Below, in pieces: positions 24,918-33,044 of a stretch of 46,701 bases of DNA. The stretch spans positions 1-46,701 of the forward strand of contig JAWLDB010000006.1 in the NCBI GenBank assembly GCA_041686915.1, given 5' to 3'. The notes beneath the pieces are model-generated. The model did no database searches. It saw only the letters and a program-made list of their open reading frames with translations, and was not told the DNA's origin. This stretch comes from JAWLDB01 sp041686915. GTDB taxonomy: Bacteria > Bacillota > UBA994 > UBA5500. Position 1 is the stretch's first letter. Every line of letters begins with the position of its first letter. The position numbers and the translations under genes are program-made.

Positions 24918-25265
24918 TTATCGCTTATTGCGGTAGACTACCACGCGCGTACCTTTTCCTACCTCGGAATGCACTTCCGCCTTGTCTACCATCATTCCTA
25001 CCAACCTTAACCCGGTGCTTGGATGACTCTCTCCGGCCAGCTCGCCGTAGTAGGCATCGAGTTCATCTCTGCGACCTGAGGACAACCGCATGACTACTTG
25101 CTCCAGTTTCTTTGCGCACATGCCTATGCCGTTATCTTCGACAGCTATCCGGATAGCACTATCCATCTCCTCCAGGTCGATGCGAACGTGTGTAGCCTTG
25201 GCTCGCAAAGCGTTTAGCATTAGTTCATCAATTATGCCCTTGATCTTGCTGCGCTCCTCAATCAT
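24918..25265 (-). CDS. Stand-alone GHKL (HATPase_c) ATP-binding protein
   Basis: A 115-residue minimal GHKL ATPase domain. N-box DELMLNALRAKATHV (~13-27), G1 box VEDNGIGM (~42-49), G2-type STGLRLVGMMVDKA and a final GKGTRVVVY are all present. There is no histidine-phosphotransfer helix, sensor or membrane part, so it is not a complete kinase; it resembles anti-sigma-factor kinases or a detached kinase catalytic domain. It lies 11 bp after a DUF1576 membrane protein gene and 5 bp before a U32 gene. The pairing with DUF1576 recurs in Clostridia and suggests that it works with the membrane protein. Confidence 0.88.
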   Translation of the reverse strand: MIEERSKIKGIIDELMLNALRAKATHVRIDLEEMDSAIRIAVEDNGIGMCAKKLEQVVMRLSSGRRDELDAYYGELAGESHPSTGLRLVGMMVDKAEVHSEVGKGTRVVVYRNKR

Positions 25266-25276
25266 TGATATCCCCC

Positions 25277-26521
25277 CTAATCCTCTCGTCCACGGAACCC
25301 GCGTACCGTGGCCACGATAACTATCGCTACCAACCCTCCTGCAAAGCCATTGTTGTACAGGTTAAGTCCTCCATGCAGCCATCCAACGTGCATCACCAAA
25401 CTCAGATGCAGATATCCCGCTATTAAGCCGACGATTGGCCCAAAGGCGCCACTGATTGGAGCTATGCCCGTGACAAACAAACCTGCCAGTAGCGGGCCTG
25501 GATCGGACGCGTGAAATACCTTGATCAAGGTGCCACCATAAACCCCTAGCATTACAGGAGTTATGTTGCGCGGGTGCTTACCGAAAGCACCAAACCCTGC
25601 AATGGTAAAGAGTGCGCCCAATGTCGGTCCGTTTACATCGCCCCCCACAAGCAGAATGTATGCCATGCCTATCAGTCCGACTAACCCCATGTTAACCAAT
25701 GTAACTGGTAGCCCAACATAGTCAACGAAGTCGGTAACCAAGGTACCAGGATAGCGCATGACCTGCGCCATCTTGCGCCAACAACCAGGCTCAAGTATCA
25801 GACCTAGCAGGATGAAGCTAGCAAAATAGATGCTAAAAACAATCGCTAATGGCTGACTGTACTCAGTAGCCCAGATCAGGTGCAAGTCGGCTTGTTGCCC
25901 AAAGCCTTTCATCTGTGAGGTGACTACTGTACCAACGAAACCTGCAGTGAAGCCAATGTTATAAAGCAAATATCCCTGATGATTATGAATAAGATGCTTA
26001 ACCAAGCCGGGAATAAAGAAACCAATGACAACTCCCATACCAATACCTGTGATCGCCCCATAACCATAGCCAAAAGCAAACTGACTGACTATCGGCGAGA
26101 GGCTAGTGCCAAACATCGCTATGATGACGTAATTCCTGAAGTGCTCTTTACGCGCCAAACTGTAGAGATAGACTCCGAGCATGATTGGCCAGATATTGAA
26201 CACATTCTTGCCAAACATGGCAAAACCAGTCATGGTCATAACGCCTGCGATGGTTGGACCACTGATGGTGGTACGGGTGACAAGCAAAAGCACGTAACCG
26301 GCTAGCCCTACCAATGCGGCATTGATAAAGGTGGCCTTGATACCTCCGGTCACCATGTAATCGTTAATCAATATATCGGGGCTCTGGATGATCTCAATCA
26401 AACCTGCGGTTACAGGTTGATTGCTAGGCCAGAATAGGGCCAGCAGTAATAGCACACCGATGTAAACTGGAAGGAAATACGTTAGAGTAAGGCGTTCACG
26501 CAGCTCTAGCTGCCTGGTCAT
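25277..26521 (-). CDS. DUF1576 polytopic membrane protein
   Basis: A 414-residue integral membrane protein of the DUF1576 family, about ten hydrophobic segments, function unknown. It is internally duplicated: GPTIAGVMTMTGFAMFGKN (residues 88-106) is repeated as GPTLGALFTIAGFGAFGKH (298-316), each followed by NI-x-P-[IV]-MLGVY, and LYNIGFTAGFVG (186-197) corresponds to LYNNGFAGGLVA (388-399). Conserved Gly, Asn and His within membrane segments suggest a transport or ligand-binding pore. First gene of the operon with the GHKL ATPase and U32 protein. Confidence 0.88.
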   Translation of the reverse strand: MTRQLELRERLTLTYFLPVYIGVLLLLALFWPSNQPVTAGLIEIIQSPDILINDYMVTGGIKATFINAALVGLAGYVLLLVTRTTISGPTIAGVMTMTGFAMFGKNVFNIWPIMLGVYLYSLARKEHFRNYVIIAMFGTSLSPIVSQFAFGYGYGAITGIGMGVVIGFFIPGLVKHLIHNHQGYLLYNIGFTAGFVGTVVTSQMKGFGQQADLHLIWATEYSQPLAIVFSIYFASFILLGLILEPGCWRKMAQVMRYPGTLVTDFVDYVGLPVTLVNMGLVGLIGMAYILLVGGDVNGPTLGALFTIAGFGAFGKHPRNITPVMLGVYGGTLIKVFHASDPGPLLAGLFVTGIAPISGAFGPIVGLIAGYLHLSLVMHVGWLHGGLNLYNNGFAGGLVAIVIVATVRGFRGRED

Positions 26522-26630
26522 ACTACCCCTCCCCTTTCTACTGTTTTAACTAGCTGCACGTGGGGTTTTTGTCTTCATCTAGTATAACCTGACGACGCGA
26601 GGCTGCAATAGCTTTATCATTTTATAGAAC

Positions 26631-26656
26631 AAAACAGCGGCTTTCACCGCTGTTTT
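26631..26656 (-). terminator. Terminator of the LysM-G5-M23 gene
   Basis: Perfect 10-bp stem AAAACAGCGG/CCGCTGTTTT followed on the minus strand by TTTTGTTCT (overlapping the stem end), 8 nt past the gene's stop. Confidence 0.8.
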
Positions 26657-26663
26657 GTGGGTA

Positions 26664-28094
26664 TTACCGGAAAAAGTCTAACGGATTTAGATGCTTGCCG
26701 TCATATTTGACTTCCCAATGCACGTGCGAACCGAATGCGTAGCCGGTATGACCGACTAAAGCAATTTTCTGGCCCTGTGACACTCTCTCGCCAACAGAGA
26801 CTAGCAACTTTGAACAATGCGCATATAGTGTCGTATAACCATTGCCGTGGTCTATCATTACCATATAACCGTAGCTACCCTTCCAACTGGAATGGATAAC
26901 AACGCCAGCGTCGGCTGCCTTGATAGGCGTCCCTTCTGAAGCCCCGATGTCTATAGCGCGGTGCATCTTGCCCCAGCGCCAACCATAGCCTGAGGTCAAT
27001 ACGCCTTCGGTCGGCCAGATAAACCGGCCACTGCCAATCACTGTTGCCTTCTTGGTGCCGCGTCTGACGACGGCCTCAACCGGCTGTTTGACAATCTGCT
27101 CTTCAACTATCTCACGGTCAGTCTCCCTGCCGTTAACAGCGGTGACTACCGCGGTTACTTCCTTAACACCCTGCTTGCCAGCTGAAACCGTCTTGCTCTC
27201 CCAATTCCAGAGAGTATTGTCGTAAACATATTTAGTCGTATAAGGAATAGGTTTCGTCTCTACTACTTCCGCCTGCACGCTGAAGTTCACGTGTGGCTCA
27301 GGCACGGCCAAAGCCAAGGTCTGACCGATCTGTAGCCTGGTTGGCTTAATCCCAGGGTTAGCTGCCATCAGTTCGGCTAGTTTCATGCCGGTGGATGCTG
27401 CAATGCCGGACATTGTTTCACCCCGCGACACCACGTGCCGATATTCACGACTGTTTCCCTGCATCAGAATGTCTTCTGCTACTCTTCTATCAACGATTTC
27501 ATTCAGTGTAACTGGCTGTTCAACTATCTCTATGATTTCAGAGAAACCGGCTGAGACTATCTCGACCTGCGAATAAGTGCGGCTTAGCTTAGCCTGCAGC
27601 CCTTGTTTAAGGCTTTCAACAACTGCATTTGCTGTCTGCAGATCGGGGAGAGCCACAACTTCCTCACCATCCACCTTGATAACCGCCCCCATCAAACCCC
27701 ATTGCAAGCGGCTCTCAACCTCTGTTAGCAAGGCTGTATGTTCGATAGGCTTGCCACCCAGGCTACGGGCTACGCTCACCCGGCTGATCAAAGATAACGA
27801 TTCGCTCAGGCCAGACTTCTTCTCCTCATCTAATGCGTCTATAAAGCCTAATATTTGCTTGGGATCCTTCACAACACCCAGCACTTCACCATCAACCATT
27901 ACTTGCCATTGCGCGGTCAGCCCATAAACGAGCGCTAAACATATGATGGAGAGCACTACTGGGATCATGCCTGGCCACAACGCCCTGAAAGGGCGTGTTC
28001 CTTGAAAGTGCAGCCACTGCTTACTCCACTTGCTGAACGTTGATTTTACTTGGGTCAGCAAGCGATGCAACTGCTGCTTCTCTTGGGGCGCCAA
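26664..28094 (-). CDS. LysM-G5-M23 peptidoglycan endopeptidase
   Basis: A 476-residue membrane-anchored murein hydrolase. Basic cytoplasmic N-terminus, membrane helix (~43-63), an extracellular region with repeats of the YabE/SpoIID-like kind, a LysM domain (~222-268; YRHVVSRGETMSGIAASTGM and the IGQTLAL end), a G5 domain (~275-350) and a C-terminal M23 Zn-metalloprotease domain with ligands in HRAIDIG and HVHWEV. It should cut peptide cross-links in cell-wall peptidoglycan, in growth or spore cortex formation. The TTG start at 28094 has only a weak GGTGAT ahead of it, so the exact start is uncertain. It is a single-gene unit. Confidence 0.92.
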   Translation of the reverse strand: MAPQEKQQLHRLLTQVKSTFSKWSKQWLHFQGTRPFRALWPGMIPVVLSIICLALVYGLTAQWQVMVDGEVLGVVKDPKQILGFIDALDEEKKSGLSESLSLISRVSVARSLGGKPIEHTALLTEVESRLQWGLMGAVIKVDGEEVVALPDLQTANAVVESLKQGLQAKLSRTYSQVEIVSAGFSEIIEIVEQPVTLNEIVDRRVAEDILMQGNSREYRHVVSRGETMSGIAASTGMKLAELMAANPGIKPTRLQIGQTLALAVPEPHVNFSVQAEVVETKPIPYTTKYVYDNTLWNWESKTVSAGKQGVKEVTAVVTAVNGRETDREIVEEQIVKQPVEAVVRRGTKKATVIGSGRFIWPTEGVLTSGYGWRWGKMHRAIDIGASEGTPIKAADAGVVIHSSWKGSYGYMVMIDHGNGYTTLYAHCSKLLVSVGERVSQGQKIALVGHTGYAFGSHVHWEVKYDGKHLNPLDFFR

Positions 28095-28228
28095 CGCACA
28101 TCACCACCCCTCGTCTAATATGTACATTCGGTCATGTTCTACCTATTGGATACAGATTCCTTCTTAATGGCGTAATTCCCGTCCAACATTCATAAGTATG
28201 GCCATATTATGGAATCTGATACCATAGG

Positions 28229-29140
28229 TTAGCGTACCCGCTCCAGCAAGCGGTTAATGACCCCTAAGACAAGCAAGTAGCAGCACGCACTGATTATATT
28301 AAATATTGTATGCCCATTCGCAACTTGTCGCGCCACATCCGGCCCGGTTCCTGCCACGAGGCGAACAAATCCAGGGAAAAAAGGATACACTACCGCAACC
28401 CCACCAATATTGAACAATAGGTGAGCATACGCTGCTTGCCTGGCTTTTCGCCCGGCACCGACTGTTGCTAGCAATGCTGTCATACAAGTGCCAATGTTGC
28501 TGCCAAGGGTTGCCGCTATAGCTGCGGTCAGCCCCATTATATTGCTATTAGCTAAACTGATGATTATGCCTGTTACTGCACTACTGCTTTGTATCACTGC
28601 AGTAAGCACCATACCTGCCAAAACGGATAAAGCTGCCGATTCATTCGCCACGGCAAGAATTCGAGAGAATACAGGCGTACCGCTTAGCGGGATTAAACCC
28701 TGACTCATCACTTCCAAGCCAGCAAAAACCATCCCCAACCCTAGCGATATGCTCCCTAGTGTCTTAAGCCGGCGCGAGCAGTGACTGGCCAAACCGATGG
28801 CCAGCAAGGGAATAATCAACCGGGAAAGCCGCAGGGATATTATCTGAGCGGTTATGGTAGTGCCAACATTAGCACCCGCGATTAGTGAAAGTGCCTGAGG
28901 CAGGCTGAGCAGTCCAGCATCAGCAGCCCCGACAACAATGACTGTTGTGGCACTGCTGCTTTGGATAACAGCAGTCAGCAGTGCCCCAACCAAAGCGCCT
29001 CTGACTCGTGTTCTGGTTATACCCGTGACTACCTCCCGCATCTTTGCACCGCTTGCTTGTTTTAGTGCGTTGCTCATCAGCCGCATGCCAAAGAGAAACA
29101 CAGTGAGTCCGACCCCAACCAGGGAAGCCTGCCAGATCAT
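28229..29140 (-). CDS. Na/Pi-cotransporter family protein (short form)
   Basis: A 303-residue membrane protein of the Na/phosphate cotransporter II family (NptA type). Both hallmark QSSSA repeats are present (AVIQSSSATTV ~64 and AVIQSSSAVTG ~195), with GANVGTTITAQ and GSNIGTCMTALLA as their paired motifs. It should move phosphate with sodium ions, although in many bacteria members of this family act in signalling or as lipid-related transporters. The C-terminal PhoU-like regulatory domain of the long form is absent. The ATG at 29140 follows AAGGGGGTGGG by a few bases; an upstream in-frame extension lacks a binding site. Confidence 0.9.
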   Translation of the reverse strand: MIWQASLVGVGLTVFLFGMRLMSNALKQASGAKMREVVTGITRTRVRGALVGALLTAVIQSSSATTVIVVGAADAGLLSLPQALSLIAGANVGTTITAQIISLRLSRLIIPLLAIGLASHCSRRLKTLGSISLGLGMVFAGLEVMSQGLIPLSGTPVFSRILAVANESAALSVLAGMVLTAVIQSSSAVTGIIISLANSNIMGLTAAIAATLGSNIGTCMTALLATVGAGRKARQAAYAHLLFNIGGVAVVYPFFPGFVRLVAGTGPDVARQVANGHTIFNIISACCYLLVLGVINRLLERVR

Positions 29141-29215
29141 CTTCCCACCCCCTTGTCCACATTTAAAGCTATGCTCGCAGCACAAGGAGTCATGACAGGG
29201 CTTTTACAAGCAAAA

Positions 29216-29235
29216 AACCTGCAGCTTTGCAGGTT
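29216..29235 (-). terminator. Terminator of tRNA-Thr/tRNA-Gly unit
   Basis: 8-bp stem AACCTGCA/TGCAGGTT with a 4-base loop followed on the minus strand by a T6 run. Confidence 0.85.
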
Positions 29236-29250
29236 CAAAAATTTCATTTA

Positions 29251-29324
29251 TGGAGCGGGTGAAGGGAATCGAACCCTCGTAGCCAGCTTGGGAAGCTGGT
29301 GCTCTGCCATTGAGCTACACCCGC
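29251..29324 (-). tRNA. tRNA-Gly (anticodon CCC)
   Basis: A 74-nt cloverleaf with encoded CCA. Acceptor GCGGGTG/CACCCGC, discriminator U, anticodon loop TTCCCAA giving CCC (codon GGG), T-arm GGTTCGATTCC. Confidence 0.95.
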
Positions 29325-29342
29325 AATTTTGATATTCATTTA

Positions 29343-29417
29343 TGGAGCCGGTGATGGGATTCGAACCCGCGACCTGCTGATTACGAATCAGCTGCTCTGC
29401 CCCTGAGCTACACCGGC
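29343..29417 (-). tRNA. tRNA-Thr (anticodon CGT)
   Basis: A 75-nt cloverleaf with encoded CCA. Acceptor GCCGGTG/CACCGGC, anticodon loop TTCGTAA giving CGT (codon ACG), T-arm GGTTCGAATCC. First gene of a pair with tRNA-Gly. Confidence 0.95.
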
Positions 29418-29430
29418 ACTATGTGCAATC

Positions 29431-29459
29431 ATTATAATACCACGTAATCAAACTGTTAG
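29431..29459 (-). promoter_or_regulatory. Promoter of tRNA-Thr/tRNA-Gly
   Basis: On the minus strand a perfect -10 TATAAT (29436-29431) lies 13 nt before tRNA-Thr, with CTAACA 17 bp further upstream as a weak -35. Confidence 0.6.
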
Positions 29460-29511
29460 CAACTGCAAAAAGGTGTCATACAAGGGGTACATTGGGCAGC
29501 GCAAGGCAAAA

Positions 29512-29531
29512 AGCCGACCTACAGGTCGGCT
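29512..29531 (-). terminator. Terminator of tRNA-Glu/tRNA-Asp unit
   Basis: 9-bp stem AGCCGACCT/AGGTCGGCT with a 2-base apparent loop followed by a T5 run on the minus strand. Confidence 0.8.
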
Positions 29532-29542
29532 CAGAATTCATA

Positions 29543-29618
29543 TGGCGGTGCCGAAGGGAATCGAACCCTCGATCTCCGGCGTGACAGGCCGGCATGTTAA
29601 CCGCTACACCACGGCACC
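29543..29618 (-). tRNA. tRNA-Asp (anticodon GTC)
   Basis: A 76-nt cloverleaf with encoded CCA. Acceptor GGTGCCG/CGGCACC, discriminator G, anticodon loop CTGTCAC giving GTC, T-arm GGTTCGATTCC. It follows tRNA-Glu by 4 nt. Confidence 0.95.
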
Positions 29619-29622
29619 GAGA

Positions 29623-29697
29623 TGGTGACCCCAGCGGGATTCGAACCCGCGTCGTCAGCGTGAAAGGCTGATGTGTTAACCGCTTCACTATGGGGCC
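29623..29697 (-). tRNA. tRNA-Glu (anticodon TTC)
   Basis: A 75-nt cloverleaf with encoded CCA. Acceptor GGCCCCA/TGGGGTC (one G-U), anticodon loop CTTTCAC giving TTC (codons GAA/GAG), T-arm GGTTCGAATCC. First gene of the Glu-Asp pair, behind a consensus promoter. Confidence 0.95.
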
Positions 29698-29739
29698 ACT
29701 AGATTATGTTGCCGGACGCAATCGCCCTGACAGGTATTA

Positions 29740-29768
29740 ATATTACACGAAACTCAAAAAGCTGTCAA
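29740..29768 (-). promoter_or_regulatory. SigA-type promoter of tRNA-Glu/tRNA-Asp
   Basis: On the minus strand, perfect -35 TTGACA (29768-29763), a 17-bp spacer and -10 TAATAT (29745-29740). Confidence 0.85.
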
Positions 29769-29807
29769 CGACTTTGGGATGTTAGATTATGGTCATTGTC
29801 GTCGAGA

Positions 29808-31151
29808 CTAAGCAGATTGACTGCCCATAGCTTCCTCACGAGCCAGGTCAGCAAACTTACCTATATGCTTCATGAATGCCAGCTTAACTGTGCCTACAGG
29901 GCCATTGCGATGCTTGCCGATAATGACCTCGATGACATTGCGGTTTTCGGATTCATGATCATAATAGTCCTCTCGATAGAGGAACGCGACCAAGTCTGCT
30001 GTCTGCTCTATTTCACCTGACTCACGCAGGTCAGATAGACCCGGCCGTTTCCCTTCACGTTCTTCTGCGCGACGAGACAACTGAGCCAAGGCGATAATCG
30101 GGATTTGCAGTTCTCTTGCCAGAGCCTTGATAGATCTGGTTATCTCAGCGACTTCCTGTTGGCGGCTTTCTATCTTCACACCCAATTTCATCAACTGCAA
30201 GTAGTCGATGATAATTAGGCCAATGTTCTGTTCTAGCTTAAGCTTCCGAGCCTTCGAGCGCATCTCCATGACTGATATGGCCGGTGTATCATCGATGAAT
30301 AGTGGTGCTTCCGATAACATATCACTAGCCTCGCTGATCTTTGCCCAATCCTGAGCATCCAGAAAACCTGAACGAACCTTCTGACCGTCAACCCTGGCTT
30401 CGGAACATAGCATACGCATCGCAAGCTGCTCCTTGGCCATTTCAACACTGAAGAAAGCAACGGGTATACGTTGCCTGATAGCGATGTGTTGCGCGATGTT
30501 CAGGCTAAACGCGGTTTTACCCACACTAGGTCTTGCTGCCAGAATGATCAGGTCTGATGGCTGCAGGCCAGACGTGAGCTCATCCAAGTCACGGAAGCCG
30601 GTAGATAGCCCGGCAACAGTGCCCCGATTTTTGACCATCTGCGATATATGCTCGTATACTTGTGCAATGATTTCGGACATGGCCTCAAAATCGCGCTGAG
30701 ACTTACTCTGGCTTAGGCGGAAGATTAGACGCTCAGCGCCTTCCAATATCTCCTCCACGTCCTCATGCTGATAACAGGATGCAGAGATCTGGTTAGCGGC
30801 CGTTATCAGCTCTCGTAAGATAGCCTTGTTAAGCACAATACGGGCATAATGAGCTGCTGTCGCTGCCGAGGGGACAACGTTCGCAAGCAGAGTAAGGTAG
30901 GATATGTCACCCACCTGCTCCAGTATACCCTTTTGCGTTAAGGCGTCCGTTAACGTAATGAGATCAATTGGCCGGCTATTGGCGTAAAGCCCAATCATAG
31001 CTTCATAGATGCGTCTATGGGCGTCCTGATAAAAGTGGGAAGGCTGCAGCATTGCTGCTACCGTTGAAACAGCTTCGCCATCAATCAACATAGCGCCGAG
31101 CACAGATTGCTCAGCTTCTATACTCTGAGGAGGCAGCTTGATGTCTTCCAT
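29808..31151 (-). CDS. dnaB: Replicative DNA helicase DnaB
   Basis: A 447-residue hexameric helicase that unwinds DNA at the replication fork (DnaC in Bacillus). The N-terminal primase-interaction domain (~5-105), the linker, and a RecA-like ATPase with Walker A ARPSVGKTAFSLN (~205) and Walker B LIIIDYLQLM (~305) are present, followed by QLSRRAEEREGKRPGLSDLRESG (arginine-finger region). No intein is present. The ATG at 31151 is preferred over an in-frame GTG at 31163 because the AGAGG site lies upstream of it. It follows rplI by 20 bp, the conserved rplI-dnaB order. Confidence 0.97.
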   Translation of the reverse strand: MEDIKLPPQSIEAEQSVLGAMLIDGEAVSTVAAMLQPSHFYQDAHRRIYEAMIGLYANSRPIDLITLTDALTQKGILEQVGDISYLTLLANVVPSAATAAHYARIVLNKAILRELITAANQISASCYQHEDVEEILEGAERLIFRLSQSKSQRDFEAMSEIIAQVYEHISQMVKNRGTVAGLSTGFRDLDELTSGLQPSDLIILAARPSVGKTAFSLNIAQHIAIRQRIPVAFFSVEMAKEQLAMRMLCSEARVDGQKVRSGFLDAQDWAKISEASDMLSEAPLFIDDTPAISVMEMRSKARKLKLEQNIGLIIIDYLQLMKLGVKIESRQQEVAEITRSIKALARELQIPIIALAQLSRRAEEREGKRPGLSDLRESGEIEQTADLVAFLYREDYYDHESENRNVIEVIIGKHRNGPVGTVKLAFMKHIGKFADLAREEAMGSQSA

Positions 31152-31171
31152 TCCATTTTGCACCTCTTGTT

Positions 31172-31624
31172 CTATGCCTCTTCCACAACTTTTACTGTAA
31201 TGTTGGCCACCATGTCATGATAAACACGTACGGGAACCTGATATGCGCCCAGGGATTTAATCGGATCCTTTAGTTCTATCTTGCGTTTGTCAACCGAAAT
31301 GTTTTTCCGCGCCAAGGCACTGGCAATATCCTTACTGGAAAACGACCCAAACAGCCTGCCGCCTTCTCCTGTCTTGGCAGTCAAGGTTATACTCACACCA
31401 TCTATCTTATCTCGCAGTGCTTTAGCTGCCTGTTCCTCACGCTCTTTGCGTTTGTCTTTGGCATCCTGTTCTTTGTTCAAAGATTTTAGTGCAGCGTCAG
31501 TAGCTTCCTTAGCCAAATTGCGCGGTAAGAGGAAATTCCTAGCATATCCTTCGCTGACATTGACTACCTCACCCTTTTTGCCGGTGCCTTTGACGTCAGC
31601 CATGAGTACCACTTTCATTGACAT
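31172..31624 (-). CDS. rplI: 50S ribosomal protein L9
   Basis: A 150-residue L9 that binds 23S rRNA near the L1 stalk base. The N-terminal RNA-binding domain (MKVVLMADVKGTGKKGEVV, VSEGYARNFLLPR), the long connecting helix (~45-80) and the C-terminal domain (GRLFGSFSSKDIASAL) are complete. ATG at 31624 or two codons later at 31618 both fit the AAGGATGGTGA site. It is between yybS and dnaB; the c-di-AMP phosphodiesterase gene gdpP, often found between yybS and rplI, is not present. Confidence 0.97.
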   Translation of the reverse strand: MSMKVVLMADVKGTGKKGEVVNVSEGYARNFLLPRNLAKEATDAALKSLNKEQDAKDKRKEREEQAAKALRDKIDGVSITLTAKTGEGGRLFGSFSSKDIASALARKNISVDKRKIELKDPIKSLGAYQVPVRVYHDMVANITVKVVEEA

Positions 31625-31654
31625 TCACCATCCTTGTTTACTCTCCGTTAAGGT

Positions 31655-32593
31655 TTATTTTTCTGCTTTACCGGTTCGGGCATAGAACCTGTAGTTAAAG
31701 AACGAGTCAAACACCCCCACCAGGAATAACACTCTCCACAGCCAGGGGCTAGTCAGGACATACATCAAGAAAATTGCTCGGACAATTGGGGATACACGCC
31801 AGTGGCGCAGGAAGAAGAAGCATAGGCTAAGAGCTGAAAGGACCAATAGGAAAGATCCTGCGTTCCAGATGTTAGATGTAACAACGGGTACAATGGTTGG
31901 AGTGAAATGGTTTACCGCCTTGGACAGCACCGTTAGCCCTGCAAGCCACGCAGGCATCTGTAGAACCAGCCAATCCAGATGGCCCAGCTGTTGGCGCCGC
32001 ATCACTCTGGCAAATGATAGATTAGTAATTGTGCTTACAGCTACCAGGGCAACAACAAAGTAAGGCCACTGCTCAGTGAATAGCTCTATACCTTGTTGCA
32101 TTACTGTAGAAAACTCGGCAACCTGGTCTGTGGAATACGCACCCAACTCTGACATCGTCTGTAACATTGTGTCAAGCCCCTGCGTAAGAGCATCCCGGGT
32201 GGAGGTCAATAAGTCGCTTCCTGAGAACTGGATCTGCAGCAGATTGCCGAACAATAACCACAGAACTGCGCTGCCGCCAGACCAGAGGAAGCTTTCTTTT
32301 AGTGGCCGTTTCAAGGCATACCACCAGGCAAGCGAAGCACCTGACACTACGCCTATCGACACTAGTATGAACGACAGCATGTCCATGCTGACCCAAGTGC
32401 CGACCAGAGCTATAGCCAGGGCAATCGATGCGTGCAGCATCGAATGGTCAATCGAGATTAGGATAAACGGAACACCAGAGAGTAGCACAAACAGGGGGAG
32501 AGCACCAGAAAATATGCCAGCCCATAAACCTAGCAAATAGACAATAAGCTGTAACCCTATGCTTTTAGCTAACGATTTGGGGGATTTGCTCAT
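31655..32593 (-). CDS. DUF2232 (YybS-like) membrane protein
   Basis: A 312-residue polytopic membrane protein with about eight hydrophobic segments, of the YybS/DUF2232 family, function unknown and usually encoded just upstream of gdpP, rplI and dnaB. The segment from MSELGAYSTDQVAEF to GIELFTEQWPYFV is typical of the family's central extracellular loop. Its ATG overlaps the stop of the MazG-like gene (ATGA), so the two are coupled; rplI follows after 30 bp. Confidence 0.85.
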   Translation of the reverse strand: MSKSPKSLAKSIGLQLIVYLLGLWAGIFSGALPLFVLLSGVPFILISIDHSMLHASIALAIALVGTWVSMDMLSFILVSIGVVSGASLAWWYALKRPLKESFLWSGGSAVLWLLFGNLLQIQFSGSDLLTSTRDALTQGLDTMLQTMSELGAYSTDQVAEFSTVMQQGIELFTEQWPYFVVALVAVSTITNLSFARVMRRQQLGHLDWLVLQMPAWLAGLTVLSKAVNHFTPTIVPVVTSNIWNAGSFLLVLSALSLCFFFLRHWRVSPIVRAIFLMYVLTSPWLWRVLFLVGVFDSFFNYRFYARTGKAEK

Positions 32594-32907
32594 ATCGACT
32601 TGCGTGCCTCGAGATGCTCAGACAGGCTAGACAAGTCACTGTACCACTGTTCCAGTTCATGGCCGTCTGTCATCGCTGTGACAGCTCTTTTCTGCACTGA
32701 CGCTTCTAGCTTGGAAAAAGATACTCCCAGTCTCTTCCCCAGCAAGTAACACGAAAGCATGATGTTGGCCAATGCCTGCATAACTAGTTCGTCTTTGGCC
32801 GTCAACAGGGCACGGCACACCTGACCGGCGTTAATCACTATCTCTGTCTTGAGCCACTCTATCGCCTTGATATTGCGTGCTATGTCGAAATCTTGATCTT
32901 TCTGCAC
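32590..32907 (-). CDS. MazG-like family protein
   Basis: A 105-residue all-helical protein of the MazG-like family seen in Bacillota (PF12643-type). It opens FDIARNIKAIEWLKTEIV and contains a hydrophobic helix ALANIMLSCYLLGKRLGV. MazG-like folds hydrolyse nucleoside triphosphates, but the metal-binding ExxE motif is not clear here, so catalytic activity is uncertain. Translationally coupled with the DUF2232 gene (4-bp overlap), and ahead of rplI-dnaB. Confidence 0.75.
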   Translation of the reverse strand: MQKDQDFDIARNIKAIEWLKTEIVINAGQVCRALLTAKDELVMQALANIMLSCYLLGKRLGVSFSKLEASVQKRAVTAMTDGHELEQWYSDLSSLSEHLEARKSI

Positions 32908-33014
32908 CAGAAGCCACCCCGTTACCTATAAAATGACGTGTGCAAGATAATGCTTGTTGTTAATCACATTTTCTTGAATCGGTTAGACGATTCCTGCCTT
33001 TCCATTATAGCAAG

Positions 33015-33038
33015 AAAGGGAGCCCTCCGGCTCCCTTT
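33015..33038 (-). terminator. Terminator of the rpsF-ssb-rpsR operon
   Basis: Perfect 10-bp stem AAAGGGAGCC/GGCTCCCTTT with a CTCC loop, 6 nt past the rpsR stop. T's on both sides make it usable in both directions. Confidence 0.85.
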
Positions 33039-33044
33039 TAAGCA

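Noticed and set aside
15600..32943. The 13-mer AAAATGACGTGTG occurs near 15600 and near 32931
   Set aside because: Repeats of this length are expected by chance in a window this size, and the surroundings share no promoter spacing.
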